In this document: piece after piece, positions 39,510 through 45,216 of the stretch
Layout of the letters: each line of letters begins with the position of its first letter
How positions within the stretch are numbered: position 1 is the stretch's first letter
NCBI GenBank assembly: GCA_944390865.1
Contig: CALXRC010000018.1
Coordinates: 1 to 45,216, forward strand
DNA length: 45,216 nt
Origin: an uncultured Spirochaetales bacterium
GTDB taxonomy: Bacteria; Spirochaetota; Spirochaetia; Sphaerochaetales; Sphaerochaetaceae
Direction of reading: 5' to 3'
The notes under the pieces: generated by a model
What the model was told of the DNA's origin: nothing
Databases searched by the model: none
What the model saw: the letters and a program-made list of their open reading frames with translations, nothing else
Position numbers and translations under genes: made by a program

Positions 39510-41249
39510 ATGGAAAAAGATGAAAAGCTGTCCATGATCCGCCACTCCATGGCTCACGTCATGGCCGAGGCTGTGCTCGAGATGTTCCCGGATGCACAGA
39601 TTGCCATCGGACCGTCAATTGAGAACGGTTTCTATTACGATTTCGAACTTCCCCGCCAGCTGACAGAAAACGATCTTGAGGAGATCACTGCCAGGATGAA
39701 GAGCATTATCAAGGCAGGAAAGAGCTTTGTCAGAAAAGAAGTGACAAGGGAAGAGGCCCGTCAGCTTTTCGCCGGTCAGAAATACAAGCTTGAGCTGCTT
39801 GATGCAATTCCTGAGGGCGAGAGCGTGACAATTTACAATCAGGGCGCCTTCACAGATCTCTGCCGCGGTCCTCATGTGGAGTCGACAAAGCAGCTCAATC
39901 CAGAGGCTTTCAAGCTGCTGTCGATTGCCGGTGCGTACTGGCGCGGCAATGAGAAGAACGCAATGCTCACGAGAATCTACGGAACAGCCTGGACAAACCC
40001 AAAGGATCTGAAGGTTTATCTTGAGCATCTTGCGGATGTTGAGCGCAGAGACCACAGAAAGCTTGGCAAGGAGCTTGATCTGTTCAGCCTGCATGAAGAG
40101 GCAGGCCCCGGACTTGTCTACTGGCATCCGAGGGGAGCAAGGATCAGGCAGGCAATCGAGCAGTTCTGGAGAGAAGAGCATTACAAGAACGGATATGAGA
40201 TGGTTTACACGCCCCATGTCGGAAAGAGCTGGCTGTGGGAGACATCCGGCCATCTGGGCTTCTATAAGGACAGCATGTATCCTCCGATGGAAATGGACAA
40301 GGCAGACTATTATGTCAAGCCTATGAACTGTCCTTTCCACATAATGATCTACAACAACAGCCTCAGGAGCTACAGGGATCTTCCCTGCCGCTGGGCTGAG
40401 CTTGGAACCGTGTACCGCTATGAGAAGGCCGGTGCGCTGCACGGGCTGATGCGCGTAAGAGGCTTCACTCAGGATGATGCCCATCTTTTCTGCACTCCGG
40501 AGCAGATGGATGATGAGATCGAGGAAGTCCTGCGTTTCTCAATCCATATGCTGAAGTCTTTCGGCTTCGAGGATTTCCATGCCTATATTTCTACAAGGCC
40601 TGAGAAGTCTGTAGGTGATCCTGCTCTCTGGGACAGCGCGACTGAGAGCCTGAAGAAGGCAGTCGAGAAGGCTGGCCTCAAGTATGATATCGATGAGGGC
40701 GGCGGCGCTTTCTACGGACCAAAGATCGATCTGAAGATCAAGGATGCCATCGGAAGGGAGTGGCAGCTCTCAACTGTCCAGTTCGACTTCAACCTTCCTG
40801 AGCGCTTCAAGATGACTTTTGTCGACAAGGATGGAAGCCAGAAGAGGCCGCTGATGATTCACCGTGCCCTGCTTGGCTCAATCGAGCGCTTCTTCGGCGT
40901 TCTCCTGGAGAACTATGCCGGAGCTTTCCCGCCATGGCTCAGCCCTGATCAGATCGCAGTCATTCCTGTCGGTGAGATGGCCTTTGACTATGCCAGAGAG
41001 CTTGAAGCCCGCTTCAGGAAGGAAGGCTTCAGGGCTTATGCGGATCTTTCCGGCGAGAGAATGAACGCAAAGATCAGAAAGGCCCAGCAGATGAAGGTCC
41101 CGTATCAGGTGATAATCGGAGAAAAGGAAATGGCCTCTGACCAGGTATCTGTGCGCTACCGCACAGGCCGTCAGGCCAATGGCGTCAGCACTGCTGACTT
41201 CATCAGTGAAGTCAGGGCTGTCATAGATTCAAAAGCTCAGCTTCAGTGA
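39510..41249 (+). CDS. thrS: Threonyl-tRNA synthetase, short form without TGS domain
   Basis: A 579-residue class II synthetase. It begins directly with the editing domain (RHSMAHVMAE zinc-site-like HxxxH, CRGPHV) and lacks the N-terminal TGS domain of about 60 residues. The catalytic core has the zinc ligands in MNCPFHI, DDAHLFC and LMIHRALLGSIERF, with motif 2 in RVRGFTQDDAH; the anticodon-binding domain is at the end (from IAVIPV). ATG 39510 follows GAGGAG (39497-39502). Controlled by the T-box upstream. Absence of TGS is known in several bacteria and does not abolish charging. Confidence 0.96.
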   Translation: MEKDEKLSMIRHSMAHVMAEAVLEMFPDAQIAIGPSIENGFYYDFELPRQLTENDLEEITARMKSIIKAGKSFVRKEVTREEARQLFAGQKYKLELLDAIPEGESVTIYNQGAFTDLCRGPHVESTKQLNPEAFKLLSIAGAYWRGNEKNAMLTRIYGTAWTNPKDLKVYLEHLADVERRDHRKLGKELDLFSLHEEAGPGLVYWHPRGARIRQAIEQFWREEHYKNGYEMVYTPHVGKSWLWETSGHLGFYKDSMYPPMEMDKADYYVKPMNCPFHIMIYNNSLRSYRDLPCRWAELGTVYRYEKAGALHGLMRVRGFTQDDAHLFCTPEQMDDEIEEVLRFSIHMLKSFGFEDFHAYISTRPEKSVGDPALWDSATESLKKAVEKAGLKYDIDEGGGAFYGPKIDLKIKDAIGREWQLSTVQFDFNLPERFKMTFVDKDGSQKRPLMIHRALLGSIERFFGVLLENYAGAFPPWLSPDQIAVIPVGEMAFDYARELEARFRKEGFRAYADLSGERMNAKIRKAQQMKVPYQVIIGEKEMASDQVSVRYRTGRQANGVSTADFISEVRAVIDSKAQLQ

Positions 41250-41256
41250 GCATGCA

Positions 41257-41280
41257 GGGGGCTTTGCGGCCCCCTTTTTT
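41257..41280 (+). terminator. thrS intrinsic terminator
   Basis: GGGGGC (41257-41262), loop TTTGCG, GCCCCC (41269-41274), six T (41275-41280). It ends only 7 bases before the start codon of the next gene. Confidence 0.88.
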
Positions 41281-41287
41281 CTGTCTG

Positions 41288-42796
41288 ATGAGATTACAGG
41301 ATTCACTCAACCGACTTAAGGAATTTGACAAAGAGCTCTGCATCCTCCGTGATGCACTGGCTGTGCTTGAGTTTGATCAGGAGACAGCGATGCCGGAGGA
41401 AAACGTTGATGAGCGGTCCCGGCAGCAGGCTGCCCTGAGCGCAGTCATTCAGAAAAAGGCGACAGACAGAGCCCTGCGCTCTGTTGTGGACAGCATTGAC
41501 GAGCAGGAGCTCAGCAGCGCTGCTGACAGGGCTCTTGTGAGAAGGCATAAGCGCTTTCTCAGGACAGAAGGCTGTCTTGACGAGGACTTTGTGGCAGAGG
41601 AGAAGAAGCTGACCTGCGTCGCTTCTGCCTTCTGGCAGAAAGCCAGAGCGGAGAATGATTTCTCGCTTTTCGCTCCTTATCTCGAGAAGATAATCAGTCA
41701 CCTGAGAACCAAGGCCGGACTTATTGACAGCAGTGCAGACTGCTATGACACTCTGCTCTCCTTGTATGAGGAGGACTCAGGTGCAGACAAAATATCTGCA
41801 GTCTTCGATGAGCTGGAGCCGTTTATCCATGACCTGATTGTGAAGACAGGCGGAAAGTCAGCTGACACATCTTTCCTCTGCGTTCCCTATGACGAGCAGA
41901 AACTTCACTCCTATTGCCTTGATCTGATAGGGAAGATGGGTTTTGACTTCAAGCGAGGGGCTGTCAGCCTGTCCGCCCATCCGTTTACAAGCTTTCTCGG
42001 TACTGATGACATAAGAATCACCACCAGGTACAGTGATCCCGGCTGGTTTGATCCTGTGGCCACGATTGTGCATGAGTGCGGGCATGCCCTGTACGACATG
42101 AATGCGGCGCTGAACCCTGAGATAAGGGGCACAAGCCTTGGTTATGGCAGCTCAATGTCGCTTCATGAGTCCATGTCGCGTTTCTGGGAGAACATGATTC
42201 TCCGCTCAAGAGCTTTCTGGCTCGGGCAGTACCCAGAGATATGCAAGGTGATTCCTGACATGCAGTCAGTTCCTCTGGACAGTTTTCTGAAGGCTGTCAA
42301 CAAGGCAGAGCCTTCTGCGATCAGAGTGAATGCAGATGAGCTCACTTACCCCATGCACATCATTCTCCGCTTCAGGCTTGAAAAGGCCCTGATCAGCGGA
42401 CAGCTCAGCGTGAATGAGCTGCCGTCAAAGTGGAATGAGCTGTCTGAGCAGCTTATCGGCTATGAGGTCAGAAACGACAGTGAGGGCTGTCTGCAGGACA
42501 GCCACTGGGCCGGCGGCCTTTTCGGCTATTTTCCCAGCTATGCAATGGGGTCGATCGCTGCTGCATCATTCTATGCGGCGCTGGAAGAGAGCGCCGGCGG
42601 ACCGGACGTGCTTGAAGCTGAGATCGCAGCCGGGAATTTCGGCCTGATCTCATCATTCCTCAATGACAGGATCTGGCGCTTCGGTTCTGTCTATACGTTT
42701 GAGGAGACAGTGAGACGTGTTACGGGCCGCCAGCTTGATATCAGCGGCTACAAGGTATATCTTGAGAGGAAGTACTCATCTCTTTATAATCTGTGA
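41288..42796 (+). CDS. M32 family carboxypeptidase (Taq type)
   Basis: A 502-residue zinc metallopeptidase. The metal-binding HECGH (residues near 263) is followed by the family's third ligand region SLHESMSRFWEN; DIRITTRYSDPGWFDPV and the C-terminal AGGLFGYFPSYAMGS are also M32 signatures. It trims amino acids from peptide C-termini in the cytoplasm. Homology begins near ATG 41288 (RLQDSLNRLKEF). No Shine-Dalgarno sequence is present; the thrS terminator lies immediately upstream. In-frame ATG 41252 and GTG 41246 would read through that hairpin. Ends 14 bases before pgsA. Confidence 0.92.
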   Translation: MRLQDSLNRLKEFDKELCILRDALAVLEFDQETAMPEENVDERSRQQAALSAVIQKKATDRALRSVVDSIDEQELSSAADRALVRRHKRFLRTEGCLDEDFVAEEKKLTCVASAFWQKARAENDFSLFAPYLEKIISHLRTKAGLIDSSADCYDTLLSLYEEDSGADKISAVFDELEPFIHDLIVKTGGKSADTSFLCVPYDEQKLHSYCLDLIGKMGFDFKRGAVSLSAHPFTSFLGTDDIRITTRYSDPGWFDPVATIVHECGHALYDMNAALNPEIRGTSLGYGSSMSLHESMSRFWENMILRSRAFWLGQYPEICKVIPDMQSVPLDSFLKAVNKAEPSAIRVNADELTYPMHIILRFRLEKALISGQLSVNELPSKWNELSEQLIGYEVRNDSEGCLQDSHWAGGLFGYFPSYAMGSIAAASFYAALEESAGGPDVLEAEIAAGNFGLISSFLNDRIWRFGSVYTFEETVRRVTGRQLDISGYKVYLERKYSSLYNL

Positions 42797-42810
42797 GAAA
42801 GGAAAAAGTT

Positions 42811-43404
42811 ATGAACCTGCCAAATAAGCTAACAGTGCTCAGACTGATCATGGTCCCGGTTTTCTTCATTTCATTCTGCCTGCCTGAATGGTTTGGGGAA
42901 GGTGCCCGTGCTGTTTCTGTGATAATGATGCTTATCTGTTATGCGACAGCTGAGCTCAGCGACCTGCTGGATGGAAAGATCGCAAGAAAGCACAATCTTG
43001 TGACGGATCTGGGAAAGGTGATGGATCCTTTTGCCGACACACTGTCCCATCTGACATTTTTTGTCTGTTTCTATTCTTTAGGCTTAATGCCTTCACTGGC
43101 CCTGATAATCATCATATGGAGAGAATTTTCAATGAACTTCATGAGAATGCTCATGATGGGAAAGGGTAAGGCCGTCGCTGCGAATATCTGGGGAAAGAGC
43201 AAGACAGTGCTGTATGCAATTGATTCAATTCTCTCAATTGCCTATATCGTTGCCTCTTATTTTGCACCGGGCGCCTGGCAGAATGGATACCTCATCTTCC
43301 TGACTGTGATGTTCTATCTGGCAGCTCTGGCCAGCCTGCTCAGCTTCACGACCTATATGCGTGCTATCATAAAGAGCAGGGCGCTGAGCTCAATGACCCG
43401 CTGA
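42811..43404 (+). CDS. pgsA: CDP-diacylglycerol-glycerol-3-phosphate 3-phosphatidyltransferase-like protein
   Basis: A 197-residue membrane protein with the CDP-alcohol phosphatidyltransferase motif spanning SDLLDGKIAR...DLGKVMDPFAD, all Asp residues kept. The opening NLPNKLTVLRLIMVPVFF is typical of PgsA, which makes phosphatidylglycerophosphate. CDP-alcohol families are hard to separate by eye, so the acceptor is likely rather than certain. Four to five membrane segments. AAGGA lies about 9 bases before ATG 42811. Its stop overlaps the start of the HAD remnant. Confidence 0.85.
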   Translation: MNLPNKLTVLRLIMVPVFFISFCLPEWFGEGARAVSVIMMLICYATAELSDLLDGKIARKHNLVTDLGKVMDPFADTLSHLTFFVCFYSLGLMPSLALIIIIWREFSMNFMRMLMMGKGKAVAANIWGKSKTVLYAIDSILSIAYIVASYFAPGAWQNGYLIFLTVMFYLAALASLLSFTTYMRAIIKSRALSSMTR

Positions 43405-44121
43405 TGAAGGATCTCTCGCTTTTAAGTGCGCGGGAAAGGGAAAGAATCCGCTGTGTCATCAGTGATGTTGACGACACTATAACCACTGGCGGCGAACTGC
43501 ATCCTGCCGCGCTGGATGCCATGTACAGGCTGAAGGCTTCAGGCAGAAGCCTTATCCTGCTGACAGGAGGTTCTGCAGGCTGGGCTGACATCTATGCCCG
43601 CCAGTGGCCTGTGGATCTCGTGATTGCGGAATCAGGAGCCCTGTGCATCAGAAAGCGTGAAAAAGGCGGAACTGAATATGCCTTTCATCCAGATACTGAA
43701 AATAAGGAAAACAGAAAGAAGCGGCAGCAGCTGCTGGATAAGATAGACCCATCTATTTTGTCCAGCGACCAGTACTGCAGGATCTGGGATATTGCAGTTG
43801 ACCTGGCTGCAACGGAAGAAAGCGTGACAGAGCGCATAAAAATGGAGGCCGAGCGCATGGGAGCAGTCACTTCACGCTCCTCGATTCACCTCAACATCTG
43901 GTTCGGCTCCTATACAAATCTATCCTGAATGCAGCAGCGTAAACTGTGCATACATCGGCGACAGCCTTGGCGATCAGCTGCTCTTCGGCAGCTTTCCGCT
44001 GAGCTTTGGCGTGAATGCAGTCAAGAGAAATCAGGCAGCCTTTGCCTGGCTTCCAGGCTACGTCTCCTGTCGTGACGGTGGAGAAGGATTCTGCGAGATA
44101 ATAGACAAGATTATCGGATAA
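43404..44121 (+). pseudogene. HAD-IIB phosphatase, broken by deletion and frameshift
   Basis: The first frame (43404-43928) has motif I ISDVDDT, motif II LLTGGSAG and SSIHLNIWFGSYTN, then stops at TGA 43926-43928. The end of the family continues in the +1 frame: AYIGDSLGDQLLFGSF (motif IV) and FGVNAVKRNQAAF, to TAA 44119-44121. Relatives place a catalytic Lys and roughly 25 residues between these parts; here only about ten remain and the Lys is missing. So a small deletion plus a frame change disabled the gene. A sequencing error could explain the frame but not the missing residues. Confidence 0.72.
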
Positions 44122-44126
44122 GATAA

Positions 44127-44918
44127 ATGGACAGAGTATTATTCATTGACGTGGACGGCACGCTGCTCAACAGTGACCACCAGCTGACCGAAAGGACCAG
44201 GACAACACTCAGGGCAGCCCATGATGAGGGCGCTGTGATCGTGATTTCCTCAGGCCGCTGTGCAGATGGAGTGGAAAGCATCAGGAAAGAACTGGGCTTT
44301 CCCGTTTATCTGTCAACTCTGAACGGAGCTTATGTGATTAATGACAGGGATGAGGTGATAAGCCAGTCTCCGTTTCCCTTCTCAGACGCAGACGGAATCG
44401 CAGATCTGCTTGACAGACATGATATGGGCTATCTGTATTTTTCCGGACCGAACTGGGGCAGCGGAAAGAGTGAGGACTATGAACTTGAAGAGCGCATTGT
44501 GAGGGCAGCAGGCCTGAGACAGCCGCTGAAGGAGATCGTGCTCAGCCGGCCGGTTCACAAGATCCTTGCCGTGAGCAGGGGCAGCAGTGCGGCAGATCAG
44601 GCTTTCCTGACACAGCTGCGTGCTTCCTTTCCCTCATACAGCATTGTCCCCAGCAGCAGGATATATACAGAAATAAATACCCCGGGAACAAGCAAGGGTG
44701 CTGCAGTGGAAAGCGTGTGCGCATATCTGGGCCGCCCTGTCAGCCAGTCAGTGGCTTTCGGTGACTGGGACAATGACATAACGATGTTCCGCGCAAGCCA
44801 TATCGCTGTCTGTCTTGCTAACGGAAGCGAGAGTGCAAAGAGGGAAGCTGACGTGATAGCCCCTTCAAACGATGAAGATGGACTTGCCAGGTGGATAGAG
44901 GAAAATTTATTTTCTTAG
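44127..44918 (+). CDS. Cof-type HAD-IIB hydrolase
   Basis: A 263-residue phosphatase of the Cof/YidA class. Motif I is FIDVDGTL with the nucleophile Asp, motif II VISSGR, motif III the Lys of NTPGTSKGAA, motif IV FGDWDNDITMF. Complete and of normal length. Such enzymes remove phosphate from sugar phosphates, nucleotides or FMN; the substrate is not known. It begins 5 bases after the remains of a related HAD gene and may have made that gene dispensable. Last protein gene before the rRNA promoter. Confidence 0.9.
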   Translation: MDRVLFIDVDGTLLNSDHQLTERTRTTLRAAHDEGAVIVISSGRCADGVESIRKELGFPVYLSTLNGAYVINDRDEVISQSPFPFSDADGIADLLDRHDMGYLYFSGPNWGSGKSEDYELEERIVRAAGLRQPLKEIVLSRPVHKILAVSRGSSAADQAFLTQLRASFPSYSIVPSSRIYTEINTPGTSKGAAVESVCAYLGRPVSQSVAFGDWDNDITMFRASHIAVCLANGSESAKREADVIAPSNDEDGLARWIEENLFS

Positions 44919-44940
44919 CCTGCAATGTGATAGAAGAAAA

Positions 44941-45004
44941 TTTAAGAAAAAATCAAAATTTAGTGAAAAAAATGTTGACAAACCGGGCAAAGGTTTGGTA
45001 ATTT
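44941..45004 (+). promoter_or_regulatory. rRNA operon promoter with A/T-rich upstream element
   Basis: Consensus TTGACA (44975-44980), spacer of 18 bases and TAATTT (44999-45004), preceded by an A-tract-rich stretch (about 44941-44973) like an UP element. Confidence 0.7.
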
Positions 45005-45202
45005 ACTCAAGCACGTTGCGAGAAGCAACAGACTGATTTTTGACAGATATATAAGCGAAGGGAAGAGAGATAGAGAAGCTTGAGGCTTCTGTCAATTTTG
45101 AAAAATACGAACGGAAGTAAAAGAGCCGGTTCGTGCGAAAAATGACAGGACAAACGAAAGTTAAGTAAAGTAACTTGTGCACTTCGGTGCACAGGAAATT
45201 AA
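45005..45202 (+). other. 16S rRNA leader
   Basis: About 200 bases of leader. It contains a perfect hairpin TGTGCAC-TTCG-GTGCACA (45176-45193) just before the 16S start, and TTGACAG near 45041 complementary to CTGTCAA near 45090. These are likely processing or antitermination structures. No tRNA or protein gene is present. Confidence 0.65.
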
Positions 45203-45216
45203 ATAACGGAGAGTTT
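45203..45216 (+). rRNA. rrs: 16S ribosomal RNA, first bases only
   Basis: The last bases, ending GGAGAGTTT, match the conserved 5' end of bacterial 16S rRNA, which continues GATCCTGGCTCAG. The mature end is estimated at about 45203 by comparison with Escherichia coli numbering. The rest lies outside the window. Confidence 0.82.

Noticed and set aside
1..45216. CRISPR array, tRNA genes, prophage
   Set aside because: No regularly spaced repeats, no tRNA-like cloverleaf recognised and no phage structural genes; iscB is the only mobile-element gene seen.

Overview
This window is a gene-dense chromosomal stretch that ends within the first bases of a 16S rRNA gene. The gene content (a groEL without groES beside it, a short threonyl-tRNA synthetase lacking the TGS domain, sensory and group B [FeFe] hydrogenases, LemA/DUF2207, YajC, IspH, GH3 and NHLM-type exporters) suggests an anaerobic, probably host-associated bacterium. 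My best guess is a Sphaerochaeta- or Treponema-like spirochaete with many clostridial-type genes. This comes from recognising proteins, not from a search.

Layout. 1-1071: the 3' part of an iscB element (nickase ancestor of Cas9) abutting a FecCD/ATPase metal-chelate importer pair (1071-2746). 2763-5141: a CbiX-like chelatase, a nitroreductase-like gene and a Phd-Doc toxin-antitoxin pair with operator-like repeats inside its promoter. 5142-5893: decayed DNA holding the DNA-binding half of an AraC regulator. 5894-6865: a secreted DUF3089 hydrolase.

7048-20379 is the most unusual region. It encodes a short membrane protein, two NHLM-type ABC exporters (the first with a peptidase C39 domain that has lost its catalytic Cys and His), a STAS protein, a GH3-family acyl-adenylating enzyme, a MATE transporter fused to an RsbW-like domain, and a sensor-SpoIIE phosphatase-HATPase protein. 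After a terminator follow an amino-acid-type ABC ATPase with an RsbW-like C-terminal tail and a fused binding-protein/permease whose binding lobes are in permuted order. Three RsbW-like domains, one STAS and one phosphatase among transporters suggest partner switching that acts on transport. That is inference.

20735-29391 holds housekeeping operons: nif3-lspA-two unknowns; argR-pgi on the minus strand with a perfect ARG box; and lemA-DUF2207-two polyprenol-kinase-like genes. 29491-33972 has groEL, a transglutaminase-like gene, yajC and ispH. 34198-39148 is a hydrogenase operon combining a PAS-containing sensory [FeFe] hydrogenase, a SpoIIE-type phosphatase, two thioredoxin-fold 2Fe-2S proteins and a group B [FeFe] hydrogenase. 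39227-41249 is a T-box leader with a threonine (ACC) specifier followed by thrS. Then come an M32 carboxypeptidase, pgsA, a broken HAD phosphatase, an intact HAD phosphatase, and a strong rRNA promoter and leader.
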